DNA from: an uncultured Gammaproteobacteria bacterium
GTDB lineage: Bacteria > Pseudomonadota > Gammaproteobacteria > Pseudomonadales > Pseudohongiellaceae
Length of the DNA stretch: 64,000 bases
Assembly (NCBI GenBank): GCA_903837345.1
Contig: CAILUG010000062.1
Span: 1-64,000, forward strand
Reading direction: 5' to 3'
Shown here: positions 43,445 to 51,813 of the stretch, piece by piece
How the letters are laid out: every line of letters begins with the position of its first letter
How positions within the stretch are numbered: the first letter of the stretch is position 1
The notes under the pieces: model-generated
Seen by the model: only the letters and a program-made list of their open reading frames with translations
Databases searched by the model: none
What the model was told of the DNA's origin: nothing
Program-made: the position numbers and the translations under genes

Positions 43445-44851
43445 TTACAACTGGCGCATGAACGCGACCAGATCCAGTTTCTCGTCTTTGGTCAGTTTGG
43501 TCTGCAGCACCAGATTGAAGAACTCCACGGTGTCTTCCAGCGTCAGCAAGCGGCCATCATGCAGATAGGGCGGTGAGTCCTTGATCCCGCGTAGCGGAAA
43601 AGTCTTGATGGGGCCATCCTGGCTTGCCATGCGGCCATTGATCATCTGAGGCGCAAAGAACCGCTCTGTTTTCAGGTTGTGCATGGTGTTGTCAGTGTAA
43701 TACGGCGGTACATGGCAACTGGCACACTCGGCCTTGCCGAAAAACAGTTTCTGGCCGCGCAGTTCGGCGTCGGTAGCCAGCGCGGGATCAAGCCTGCCAT
43801 CAATGCCGAGCTTGGGGGCAGGCGGAAAATCCAGCAGTTCCTCAAACTCCGCCATCGCCTGCACCTGGCTGCCACGTTCCAGCACGTTGGCGCCCTTCTT
43901 GGTTGCCATCACCGGATCGCCATCGAAATAGGCAGCGCGTTGTTCAAATTCAGTGAAATCCTCGAGGGTCTTCAAAGCACGCTGTGAACCGTACAGGCGC
44001 TGGATGTTGACTCCGCGCAGCGTAGGCGTGTCGAGGCGATGCCGGAATTCCTGCGGCCGGATGTCACCCACCAGATGGGTGGCTGCGTTGGTGTGACCGT
44101 TCGCATGGCAGTCAAAACAGGTCACGCCGCGGCTGGGTCTGACCGTACGGCGATCTTCGGTCTGGTTGTACTGCTGCTGGGCAAACGGCGTCACCAACAG
44201 ACGAATACCCTCGATCTGCTTGGGATTCAGCACGCCGTTGAACAGTTCGTAATAATTCTCGATGGTGACCAACTTACCCTTGCTTGCATCGCCGAGATCA
44301 GGGCGCGTGGTCAAGTACATCGGCGCGGGGAATTCAGGCAGAAAGTGGTCCGGAAAATCAAAATCCAGATCGAAGCGGGTCAGGTCGCGCTGCTCCTGCG
44401 CATTGATCGCGTCGATATGGAACTGCGGAAACGCAATGCCGCCCTCTGCCTGATTCGGATGCGGCAGTGGCAGCATGCCGGCCGGAAACAGGCCTGCAGT
44501 GCGAATCTGTGCAGGCGTCATTGCGCCCAGTTTGTCCCAGGTCACACCGGCAGGCAGCTTGATCCTGACGCCTTCCTGCACCGGCTTGCCCAGCGACATC
44601 GTTACATCACTGCTCGCATGATTGCCAAGGTCATAGCGTTGCTCAAGCAGGTCGTGTTGCCGCTGCATGACCGCAGCCTTGTCCGCAGTCATCCGCGTCC
44701 GGATGCTTTCGAAACTCTCGGTGATGCGTACTGCCGAATAGCTGGTCGGTTGTTCAGTGGGCTGCTGTGCAAGACTGCAGGCGGAAGCGCCAAGCAAGCC
44801 GGCAAGTATCACCAATGAAGTTGCTTTTGGTGTTGATGAAGATTTACGCAT
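43445..44851 (-). CDS. Di-haem cytochrome c peroxidase-like secreted protein
   Basis: A 468-aa exported protein (signal peptide then 'SACSLAQQ', possibly a lipoprotein). Two haem-c sites: 'CFDCH' near 240 and 'CASCH' near 380. The C-terminal part 'FPLRGIKDSPPYLHDGRLLTL' is typical of the MauG/CcpA family. It may reduce peroxide or oxidise a partner in the periplasm. The second site is close to the end, as in the family. It follows the FTCD_C-like gene by 44 bp on the same strand. Confidence 0.8.
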   Translation of the reverse strand: MRKSSSTPKATSLVILAGLLGASACSLAQQPTEQPTSYSAVRITESFESIRTRMTADKAAVMQRQHDLLEQRYDLGNHASSDVTMSLGKPVQEGVRIKLPAGVTWDKLGAMTPAQIRTAGLFPAGMLPLPHPNQAEGGIAFPQFHIDAINAQEQRDLTRFDLDFDFPDHFLPEFPAPMYLTTRPDLGDASKGKLVTIENYYELFNGVLNPKQIEGIRLLVTPFAQQQYNQTEDRRTVRPSRGVTCFDCHANGHTNAATHLVGDIRPQEFRHRLDTPTLRGVNIQRLYGSQRALKTLEDFTEFEQRAAYFDGDPVMATKKGANVLERGSQVQAMAEFEELLDFPPAPKLGIDGRLDPALATDAELRGQKLFFGKAECASCHVPPYYTDNTMHNLKTERFFAPQMINGRMASQDGPIKTFPLRGIKDSPPYLHDGRLLTLEDTVEFFNLVLQTKLTKDEKLDLVAFMRQL

Positions 44852-44895
44852 GATGGTGACTCTGTTGACCAGGATGGAAGATTCATTTTTGAATA

Positions 44896-45390
44896 TCAGG
44901 TTTCGCTTTTGAGTTCCCGCACGTTTTCCTGGTGGATGCAAAGGCAGGCATCACTCAGCGCCCTGGCTGCCTTCCAGTCTCCTGCCATGTTGTCGGCAAT
45001 GTGGTGCTCGTTGTCGCACAGGATTCTGTCCAGCGTGCGGCAAGCTTCCAGTATGGTGTGACCGGTATGTAACAGCGCGTCGCTGGCTGCAGGATCCCCA
45101 GACACAAGTTGCTGCTTGAACTGAATGGCATCTGTTTGAGCCAGAACCAGCGCTTGTTCGGCAATGCGAGTGAGCTGCATCTGCAGGTTGGCCAACAACG
45201 CACTGCGCACATCATGGCGACGTGTGATGGCCACTGCCTTGCCGGCACAGGCGGCGGCCAGCGCCAGCGCGATGCCGCCTGCCGCGCCAGCTCCGGGCAA
45301 CATCGCATCGGATGCCAGCACCGCCAGAAATTCGCCGACAGTGCAGAGTTTCAGTGCTTTTGTTTCGATGGGCGAGTTATCGGGTTTCAT
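44896..45390 (-). CDS. Stand-alone cyclodeaminase/cyclohydrolase (FTCD_C)-like protein
   Basis: A 164-aa helical protein. 'FLAVLASDAMLPGAGAAGGIALALAAACAG' (shown in parts: 'MLPGAGAAGG', 'IALALAAACAG') resembles the glycine-rich start of the formiminotransferase-cyclodeaminase C-terminal domain, which acts on 5-formiminotetrahydrofolate. No transferase domain or histidine-utilisation genes are near, so the substrate is open. The ATG at 45390 is preferred; the frame extends to 45426. Confidence 0.55.
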   Translation of the reverse strand: MKPDNSPIETKALKLCTVGEFLAVLASDAMLPGAGAAGGIALALAAACAGKAVAITRRHDVRSALLANLQMQLTRIAEQALVLAQTDAIQFKQQLVSGDPAASDALLHTGHTILEACRTLDRILCDNEHHIADNMAGDWKAARALSDACLCIHQENVRELKSET

Positions 45391-45513
45391 GACGGATTCA
45401 TCTTTGATCAAGCCGATGAATACCACTTTGACACATAGTGCCAGCTTCCCTGCGTACGGGAACGCACTTACTGCCCGCTGCTCAGGGGCGAGCGTTTGAC
45501 ATGCAGCGACCGG

Positions 45514-46509
45514 CTACTTCACCAGAAGGAATTTCCCAAGCGCCTGCGCCGCAATCCCGAAGCTCTTGATGCGGGCCTGGTGATCATAGACATGACTGGT
45601 CAGTATCAGCTCATCCACCTGTGTCTGCGCCAGAAATTGTTGCAACCAGGCCTGCACTGTTGCCGGTGAGCCCACCGCTGATTCGCGCAGTGCATGATTC
45701 ACCTGCGCCAGCTCGGCATTGCTGCCGATGTCCGCTTCATTTCTTACCGGCGGTTTGAGCGGGCCCGGCTCGCCCCGGCGCAGTGCGATGAATTGCTGCT
45801 GCATCGAACTCATCAGGTAGCGTCCTTCTGCATCGGTGTCGGCCGCGAACACATTGACTGCGGCGCCGGCATAAGGCTCGGGATGACGCACCGAGGGCTG
45901 GTATTGTTCCCGGTACACTTTCAGAGCCGTCTGCAAATGGTCGGGCGCGAAGTGCGAAGCAAACAGATAGGGCAAGCCCAGCCAGGCAGCCAGCTGGGCA
46001 CCAAACAAGCTGGAGCCGAGTATCCACAACGGCACTTGCAGACCATGGCCCGGCACTGCCTTGATGCCGTCATGGCCCTGGTCGAAATAATCGCGCAGTT
46101 CCTGCACATCCTGCGGAAAGCGTTCAGCTGCAGCCAGATTGTCGCGGCGTAGTGCATGCATGGTCTTGCCATCGGTGCCAGGAGCGCGACCGAGGCCGAG
46201 ATCCACCCGGCCCGGATACAGGCTGGCGAGCGTGCCGAACTGTTCGGCAATCACCAGTGGCGAATGGTTGGGCAACATCACACCGGCGGCGCCGATGCGT
46301 ATCGCGCTGGTGCCCTCTGCGACAAAGCCCAGTGCCACGGCGGTGGCAGCACTGGCAATGCCGCTGGCGTTATGGTGCTCGGCCATCCAGAACCGTTTAT
46401 ATCCCTGCTGTTCCGCATGCCTGGCCAGGTCGCGCGAATTCAGCAGGGCCTGCCGGCATGTGCTGCCTTCGGTGACGGGTGCCAGGTCGAGCAGCGAAAA
46501 TGCTTTCAT
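45514..46509 (-). CDS. LLM-class flavin-dependent oxidoreductase (luciferase-like)
   Basis: A 331-aa TIM-barrel monooxygenase-type protein. '[20 protein letters not shown]', '[20 protein letters not shown]' and '[16 protein letters not shown]' are characteristic of the MsnO8/YhbW-like group. It would use FMNH2. It starts 5 bp after the stop of the SapC-like gene, so they are co-transcribed and perhaps jointly used. Substrate unknown. Confidence 0.9.
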   Translation of the reverse strand: MKAFSLLDLAPVTEGSTCRQALLNSRDLARHAEQQGYKRFWMAEHHNASGIASAATAVALGFVAEGTSAIRIGAAGVMLPNHSPLVIAEQFGTLASLYPGRVDLGLGRAPGTDGKTMHALRRDNLAAAERFPQDVQELRDYFDQGHDGIKAVPGHGLQVPLWILGSSLFGAQLAAWLGLPYLFASHFAPDHLQTALKVYREQYQPSVRHPEPYAGAAVNVFAADTDAEGRYLMSSMQQQFIALRRGEPGPLKPPVRNEADIGSNAELAQVNHALRESAVGSPATVQAWLQQFLAQTQVDELILTSHVYDHQARIKSFGIAAQALGKFLLVK

Positions 46510-46514
46510 GAAGG

Positions 46515-47312
46515 TCAGGCAGTCGCCGGTGACGGTACATTGAACTCAAGGCGGAAATCGGTAATCTGCTCATCGCGGGTCCCGCGCCGGTTACGCATCC
46601 TGACCATCGGGTTCAACTGGTGCAGCGAAGCCAGCATGATGTAACAGGGCGCCAGAAAATCGCTTTGATGCAAATCCCGCAGTTGTTCTGTCGTCAGCGC
46701 TTTCAGCTTCAATTCATCCAGCGTGAACAAGCCCGCCACTTGTCGCACTTCACCGTCCTGCTTTTGCAGCAGCAGATTGAGCGGGCATACCAGATCCAGT
46801 TCAATCAGTTTCTGGATGAATTGCCCGGTGAGTTTCTGGCTCTCGAACATGGCGCTCAGGAGCTGGTCCACGCCCTTCAGGAAATCACTTTGCTCACCGG
46901 TTTCAGTGAACAAAGGGATGCCCTCTTTCTCGCTCAGGAACGGGCTGTCGATTTCGACGCAAGTGGTGATTTGTTCGCCATTGGGCAGACGGTCATCGTA
47001 GCCGATGATAAATGGATGGCGCTGGATGCCGAGTGGTACATACGGACTCTCCCAGAATTGCGGGCCATAAAAGACATTCTCGCCGCTGCGCAAACCCAGA
47101 ATCGCCACCAGTTGGTACTTGCCGGCATCCGGCCGCTCGATCAGCACCAGCGGGAAAGTGCTGGCGCATACCGCCAGCTCCGACAACATGATGCCAACCA
47201 CATGTTGTTGCCTGGCATGCTCTGACCCCGGATTGGGCTTGACCCTGAGCTTGCGGTGCCGGTTGGCATCAATAGTTTGTATGTTGTCCGGATTTTTTCT
47301 GTCTGTACTCAT
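46515..47312 (-). CDS. SapC family protein, paralogue 1
   Basis: A 265-aa cytoplasmic protein of the SapC family: '[20 protein letters not shown]', '[20 protein letters not shown]', '[10 protein letters not shown]' and '[10 protein letters not shown]'. A second copy lies at 49975-50751. SapC proteins occur near tryptophan halogenase and cupin-like genes in other bacteria, none of which are here. The ATG at 47312 has AGGGGA 6 nt upstream. It leads an operon with the LLM monooxygenase. Confidence 0.85.
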   Translation of the reverse strand: MSTDRKNPDNIQTIDANRHRKLRVKPNPGSEHARQQHVVGIMLSELAVCASTFPLVLIERPDAGKYQLVAILGLRSGENVFYGPQFWESPYVPLGIQRHPFIIGYDDRLPNGEQITTCVEIDSPFLSEKEGIPLFTETGEQSDFLKGVDQLLSAMFESQKLTGQFIQKLIELDLVCPLNLLLQKQDGEVRQVAGLFTLDELKLKALTTEQLRDLHQSDFLAPCYIMLASLHQLNPMVRMRNRRGTRDEQITDFRLEFNVPSPATA

Positions 47313-47526
47313 GGTTTCCCCTGTTTTCGAGCTGAGTGACCGCACTCCCCCCTGCGGGTCAGCGGCAAAAGCCAAAGCAAAACACAGCGGCGGGTTCAGT
47401 TCAACTTTATCGTCGATTTGCCTCCGCCGGCTTCCAAAGTACGCGAACGTACATACTGATGGCAGCACAGGGACTAAGGTTTGCGGTAGTACCACCCCCC
47501 CTTCCACTACTGCCCAGGAGTTTGCA

Positions 47527-47973
47527 ATGAACAATCTTCGGATTTCCAGACAGCCATTGTTGCCTGTCGCCACCGCCATGCTGCTGGCAATATTTGCGTT
47601 CGGTTCGTATTCCGTGACCGCAGCCACCGCAGGCATCAGGCTGAGCCTGAACTGCGCCCAGGAATCACCGGCAAACCCCAGCATGGCGACCGGCATTGGC
47701 GACATCACAGTCGGCTCCGACAAAACAGTAAGCGGCAGTATCACAACCACCGGCCTGGCCGGTACCATGGCCCATATTCACATTGGCGCGATTGGCGCCA
47801 ACGGACCTGTTGCGATCACGCTGGTAAAAAATGGCGACACGTACTCGGTTCCGGCCGGCACAAAGTTTACCGACGCACAATATGACAGCTTCCAGAAAGG
47901 CGGGCTTTACATCAATGTCCATTCCGCTGCCAACCCGAACGGCGAAATTCGCGGGCAACTGAAGCCCTTGTAA
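47527..47973 (+). CDS. Secreted CHRD domain protein
   Basis: A 148-aa exported protein (signal peptide ending VTA-AT) with one CHRD domain: 'SLNCAQESPANPSMATGIGD', 'AGTMAHIHIGAIGANGP', 'GGLYINVHSAANPNGEIRGQ'. His residues in 'AHIHIG' and 'VHSAANPNGE' are typical. CHRD domains are found in extracellular proteins, and the bacterial role is not known. AGGAG lies 7 nt before the ATG. Divergent from sapC 1. A GTACG/CGTAC hairpin (47439-47452) lies in the spacer. Confidence 0.9.
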   Translation: MNNLRISRQPLLPVATAMLLAIFAFGSYSVTAATAGIRLSLNCAQESPANPSMATGIGDITVGSDKTVSGSITTTGLAGTMAHIHIGAIGANGPVAITLVKNGDTYSVPAGTKFTDAQYDSFQKGGLYINVHSAANPNGEIRGQLKPL

Positions 47974-48067
47974 CCGGGGCCTTCAGCAAATTAATTGTTC
48001 AGGCAATCAGACCCGGACACCGGTATCATTCAAAGCTTGGCCCTGACCAGGTAACCGGTGTCACCTT

Positions 48068-48550
48068 ATGAACCACTTGCTGGCAGTGGGTGCAATTGTT
48101 GCAGCCTCGGCCGCCTTTTTGGCAGGCTTGCTGATCACTGCACTTACCGGTTCCGCCAGGCCAGTCAAATACTTCCTGGCCATAATCGGCCTGATTGCCA
48201 TTGCCGCTCTGGTTGCCGGCCTCGTTTACTCCCATGGGCTGCTGATATATCTGATGTTCCAGATCATCTCGCTGGTACTGGTGTTGTTCCTGATAGTCAT
48301 TCTGGGTGCAGTGTGCGGCGGCGGCATTCATTCACTGCTGAACAAAAAACCGGTTGGAGCCACATTGACCGTGCCGGAGCTTGATGAGTATCTGGTCGCT
48401 GCCGAGTTCTCTGCGCTCGAAGCCATCACCGAAGAACGCGCGCTGGCGAGAATCCGCAGCGGCTACTACCGTGGCGGTCGCCATAAAGGTGCGTGGTACA
48501 TCCACAAATCCGAACTGTCGCAAGCGATCCACAAACAGGGGGTGGTATGA
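48068..48550 (+). CDS. Membrane protein with a cytoplasmic excisionase-like tail
   Basis: A 160-aa protein with three hydrophobic helices in residues 1-95 ('GAIVAASAAFLAGLLITAL', 'FLAIIGLIAIAALVAGLVY', 'YLMFQIISLVLVLFLIVI'). The C-terminal 60 residues ('TVPELDEYLVAAEFSALEAI', then 'ARIRSGYYRGGRHKGAWYIH') have the shape of a small winged-helix like MerR-type excisionases. A membrane-tethered DNA-binding module is one reading; GYF-like is another. The family is not recognised. Confidence 0.6.
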   Translation: MNHLLAVGAIVAASAAFLAGLLITALTGSARPVKYFLAIIGLIAIAALVAGLVYSHGLLIYLMFQIISLVLVLFLIVILGAVCGGGIHSLLNKKPVGATLTVPELDEYLVAAEFSALEAITEERALARIRSGYYRGGRHKGAWYIHKSELSQAIHKQGVV

Positions 48551-48635
48551 CATTTCTCACAACCTGGCGCCAACCACGTCACTGGGCTGCACGAGCGCCA
48601 ATTAACAAACGACTGCTTCACTGGAGAACCCGGAC

Positions 48636-49544
48636 ATGATCGTCAGGCCACGCCCCGGCAGGGGCCGACTGCTGTTTGTGCTGCAAGGCTCCATCCTGCC
48701 GCGCATCATGCCGCATCTGGCCGGCTTCGCACTCTATGCAGCGGTAGTTGTCGCGGCCACTCGCGCTTTCAACCTGCAACTGGCTGCCTTCAATGCAGCG
48801 CCATTTGCACTGCTGGGGGTTGCACTGTCGTTGTATCTGGGTTTCCGCAACAACGCCGCCTATGACCGCTGGTGGGAGGCGCGCAAACTGTGGGGCCAGC
48901 TCATCATAGATATCCGCAATCTGGCACGCGCTGTGGATGCGATCGTTACGGATACAGCCGGGCAACGGGCGCTGCTGATGGAAGCGCTGGCCTTCTGTCA
49001 TCTGCTGCGCGGCCAGTTGCGCAAGATTGATACAGCAGAAGATGCACGCAAATTTGCAGGTGCTTCGGTTGATGCAGTGCTGCACTCTCTCAACCGTTCC
49101 AATGCGTTGCTCAATCGCATGGGTGAGCGCATTGCCGTACTGAAACGTGCGGGTCAGATCAGTGATATCGATTACCGGATTCTCGACGAACGACTGTGCG
49201 GCTTTTCGGTCATGCAGGCCGGCTGTGAACGCATTTCCAACACGCCGGTGCCATTTGCCTACACGCTGCTGCTGCAACGGGCCGCGTTCGCATTCTGCCT
49301 GCTGCTGCCTTTCTCGCTGGTATCCGGTGCCGGCTGGGTGACAGTGCTGTTCACCGTGTTGATCGCCTACTGTTTTTTCGGACTCGACGCGCTGTCGCAG
49401 GAACTGGAAGATCCGTTTGGTTCGGAAGCCAATGATCTGGCCCTGGATGCGCTGTGCCGCGTTTGCGAAATATCCGTGTATGAAGCGTTGGGCGAGCCAC
49501 CCCCGCAATTGCCCACACCGGTCAATGACTATTATTTTTCCTGA
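48636..49544 (+). CDS. Bestrophin family anion channel
   Basis: A 302-aa membrane protein of the bacterial bestrophin (UPF0187/YneE) family. 'LLGVALSLYLGFRNNAAYDRW' and 'WEARKLWGQLI' are the first-helix signatures, and 'ELEDPFGSEANDLALDAL' the C-terminal one. It would conduct anions or be a cation-selective homologue, as in KpBest. GGAG lies 10 nt before the ATG. It is convergent with the zinc-ribbon gene at 49552. Confidence 0.9.
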   Translation: MIVRPRPGRGRLLFVLQGSILPRIMPHLAGFALYAAVVVAATRAFNLQLAAFNAAPFALLGVALSLYLGFRNNAAYDRWWEARKLWGQLIIDIRNLARAVDAIVTDTAGQRALLMEALAFCHLLRGQLRKIDTAEDARKFAGASVDAVLHSLNRSNALLNRMGERIAVLKRAGQISDIDYRILDERLCGFSVMQAGCERISNTPVPFAYTLLLQRAAFAFCLLLPFSLVSGAGWVTVLFTVLIAYCFFGLDALSQELEDPFGSEANDLALDALCRVCEISVYEALGEPPPQLPTPVNDYYFS

Positions 49545-49551
49545 GTCCAGC

Positions 49552-49935
49552 TCAGGGGCTTGATCGCAGCCTGACCACAATCGCGCCCTTGTTGGGGCTG
49601 TCTTCCCTGAATGCCGACAGTCGGTGCTGCCGCTGATAGAAATGCAGCTGACCCAGCACCTGCTCACGTATCAGCCCGCCACCCACTATGAGTCTCAAGT
49701 GCTGGTAGTAACCGTCCCAGCCCTCCAGCAACAGCGCGTCCAGCTTCTGCAGGGCTCTGCCAACGGTTTCGTGATGGTGGGCAATGTCACCGGTCAGATT
49801 GCTGCCGTCATGCTGCTGATAGAGGTTTTCATCGCATTTGCGGCAAGCCAGCACCGGCGGCAGCATGTCCATATGCAGTCGCAGTGTTGGCGCGGGCATG
49901 CCGCAATGCAGACAGTGTCGGGAGTGTGTGGGCAT
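49552..49935 (-). CDS. Zinc-ribbon protein with Smr-like C-terminus
   Basis: A 127-aa protein. N-terminal Cys pairs 'CLHC' and 'CRKC' form a likely zinc ribbon. The last 50 residues ('LRLIVGGGLIREQVLGQLHF', 'GAIVVRLR') resemble the end of Smr domains, but the catalytic HGxG motif is not intact (VGGG). The ATG at 49935 has GGGAGG 11 nt upstream. It follows sapC 2 by 39 bp on the same strand. The Smr reading is tentative. Confidence 0.55.
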   Translation of the reverse strand: MPTHSRHCLHCGMPAPTLRLHMDMLPPVLACRKCDENLYQQHDGSNLTGDIAHHHETVGRALQKLDALLLEGWDGYYQHLRLIVGGGLIREQVLGQLHFYQRQHRLSAFREDSPNKGAIVVRLRSSP

Positions 49936-49974
49936 CAGTGCAGCTGCCTCCCGCAACAGGGATGTGTTGACGTG

Positions 49975-50751
49975 CTATTGGGCTGCTGGTTGCGGCTTCG
50001 CCATTTCGGTCAGGTAATCGGTTATCTGTTCTTCCTGCATCTTGTTGCGCAGTCGCAGCAAGCGCGGCATCTGGAACATGGAGGCGAGGATCATGTAAGC
50101 AGGTGCCAGAAAATCCAGCTTGTGCAGCTCCAGCAGTTTATCGGACTCGAGCTCCCTCAGTTTGCCCTCATTGATCTGGAACATGCCGGTAATGCGGCGT
50201 GCCTCGCCGTCTTTCGGCTGCACAATCAGGTCAAACGGGGCTATCAGATCCAGCTCACGCAGCTTGCGGATGAACTGGCCGGTGACTTGTTCGCTTTCAT
50301 AGATTTCCTTCAACAACTGGTTGGCAACTCCCACGTATTCGGTTTCCTCGCCGGTCGGGGTGAACAGGGCTATGCCCTCGTCTTCACTGATGCTGGCACT
50401 GCTGCGGTCGATGCAGGCTGTTACCGTCATGCTGTTTTCCAGGCGGTCATCAAAGGCGATCACAAACGGATGCACCTGGATCATGCGCGGAATGTAGGCA
50501 CTCTCCCAGGTTTGGGGACCGTAGTAGATATTTTCACCCGGACGCAAGCCCAGGAGCGCCATCGGCCGCATGCCGTTGTCGGGGATGGGAATGAACACCA
50601 CCGGGAAATTGCCGATGCAGGCGCCAAGTTCGCCCATTGTCACCGGAACCAGATTGGCCTCTTTGGCATGGACAAAATCCGGGCTGGGTTTGATTCTCAG
50701 CTTGGCATGTCTCTGGAAGTCAATGGTTTCAATATTGCTGGCGTTCTTCAT
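49975..50751 (-). CDS. SapC family protein, paralogue 2
   Basis: A 258-aa protein closely similar in layout to the SapC copy at 46515-47312: 'LRIKPSPDFVHAKEANLVPV', 'ENIYYGPQTWESAYIPRMIQ', 'VHPFVIAFDD', 'YMILASMFQM'. AGGGGA precedes the ATG. The two copies flank CHRD, membrane and bestrophin genes within 4.3 kb. One is followed by an LLM oxidoreductase, the other by a zinc-ribbon protein, so they may serve different partners. Confidence 0.85.
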   Translation of the reverse strand: MKNASNIETIDFQRHAKLRIKPSPDFVHAKEANLVPVTMGELGACIGNFPVVFIPIPDNGMRPMALLGLRPGENIYYGPQTWESAYIPRMIQVHPFVIAFDDRLENSMTVTACIDRSSASISEDEGIALFTPTGEETEYVGVANQLLKEIYESEQVTGQFIRKLRELDLIAPFDLIVQPKDGEARRITGMFQINEGKLRELESDKLLELHKLDFLAPAYMILASMFQMPRLLRLRNKMQEEQITDYLTEMAKPQPAAQ

Positions 50752-50981
50752 CGGGTCCCCTATACGGATAAACAGGCGAACTGCAGGCAATTCGCGTGGC
50801 AAGTAAACAAGAGGCGAAGCAAAGCACAGCAGGCAGCCGAGATCAACTCCTGCGACCCTCACAAGGCCAGTAACGCATTCAGCAGCGGGTCAGTTTCATG
50901 CTTGCTTTTAGTGTAGCAGCTACTACAGACTCAGCCGCGTTCGACGCAGTTAACTATAACCACTTGATGAAGGGGATCCAC

Positions 50982-51365
50982 ATGTTGAAAAAAACGATTG
51001 CGATTACCTCGGTACTGGCCTTGCTAGGTGCGGGCAGTGTCATGGCACAGCCTCCTGGTGGCGGCGGCGGTGGCGGGGGTCCACAAATGAGTTTTGCCGA
51101 TATTGATAAAAACAAGGATGGCAAGATCACCAAGGAAGAACTGGCTGCTTACTTCGCCGCACGCCCTGCTGCTCCTGGCAGACCAGCGCCCGATGCTGAC
51201 GCCATGCTGGGCCGTTGGGATACCAACAAGGACGGCGCAGTGAGCCAGGCAGAATTTGATGCCCGTCCACGCGGCCCGGGCGGCGGTGGTCCTGGTGGTC
51301 CTGGTGGTCCTGGTGGTCCTGGTGGCCCCGGCGGTCCCGGTGCTGGCGGCCCTCCCAAGCCATAA
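50982..51365 (+). CDS. Secreted EF-hand protein with collagen-like Gly-Gly-Pro tail
   Basis: A 127-aa exported protein (signal peptide ending VMA-QP), then a Gly run, two EF-hand loops ('DIDKNKDGKITKEE' and 'WDTNKDGAVSQAEF') with Asp/Asn/Asp/Glu calcium ligands, and a C-terminal Gly-Gly-Pro repeat tail. It would bind calcium outside the cytoplasm. AGGGGATCCAC precedes ATG 50982. It is followed by a clear terminator. The tail is encoded by a 9-bp tandem repeat. Confidence 0.9.
   Translation: MLKKTIAITSVLALLGAGSVMAQPPGGGGGGGGPQMSFADIDKNKDGKITKEELAAYFAARPAAPGRPAPDADAMLGRWDTNKDGAVSQAEFDARPRGPGGGGPGGPGGPGGPGGPGGPGAGGPPKP
51285..51356 (+). repeat. 9-bp tandem repeat coding for Gly-Gly-Pro
   Basis: GGTGGTCCT is repeated four times exactly from 51285 to 51320, followed by changed copies (GGTGGCCCC, GGCGGTCCC) to about 51356. 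It makes the collagen-like tail of the EF-hand protein and is a likely site of length variation. Confidence 0.9.
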
Positions 51366-51380
51366 GCCAATCAGTTACAC

Positions 51381-51414
51381 CAACAACCCCCGCACTTGTG
51401 GGGGTTGTTGTTTT
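51381..51414 (+). terminator. Rho-independent terminator after the EF-hand gene
   Basis: CAACAACCCCC and GGGGGTTGTTG pair exactly (11 bp) around an 8-nt loop and are followed by TTTT. It lies 16 bp past the stop codon. The symmetric stem could also serve the convergent gene at 51484. Confidence 0.9.
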
Positions 51415-51483
51415 CGGGAGGACAAGTATCAAAGCTGCACAGCAGAAATATCCGTACCTGAAACTTGAGTTCACATACCGGCT

Positions 51484-51693
51484 TTACAGGAACAATCCCC
51501 TGGGCGGTTTGTTGGACGTGCAGATTCCGAGCATCGCATAAAGCGGGCAGAACTCCATGAATCCGGTAATCAGCGGAATCACGCCGAGCAGTCCCCACAA
51601 ACCGATCACATTGGAACCGGCCGTCATCGAAAACAATACGGTTCCGATGGCAATTCTTGCTACACGATCCACTCCGCCTACATTGGGTTTCAT
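51484..51693 (-). CDS. DUF2892 (YgaP transmembrane-like) protein
   Basis: A 69-aa membrane protein: 'MKPNVGGVDRVARIAIGTVL' then two hydrophobic helices and 'ITGFMEFCPLYAMLGICTS'. This is the DUF2892 pattern, with the CPLY..LGI Cys pair, found alone or fused to rhodanese as in YgaP. Possible sulfur or redox role through its two Cys. The ATG at 51693 defines the family N-terminus. Confidence 0.88.
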   Translation of the reverse strand: MKPNVGGVDRVARIAIGTVLFSMTAGSNVIGLWGLLGVIPLITGFMEFCPLYAMLGICTSNKPPRGLFL

Positions 51694-51813
51694 AACCTGC
51701 CTCGTCACTGGTTTATAGAACTTGACCAGAGTTAATACCGGATATGAAATGCGGGCCTTGCCCTGAATCAAACAAATCCGGGTTTGGATAGTTCAACAAG
51801 AAAAGGTGACCTG

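Noticed and set aside
49552-49935. Full Smr endonuclease
   Set aside because: The HGxG catalytic signature is not intact; only the C-terminal strand pattern fits.
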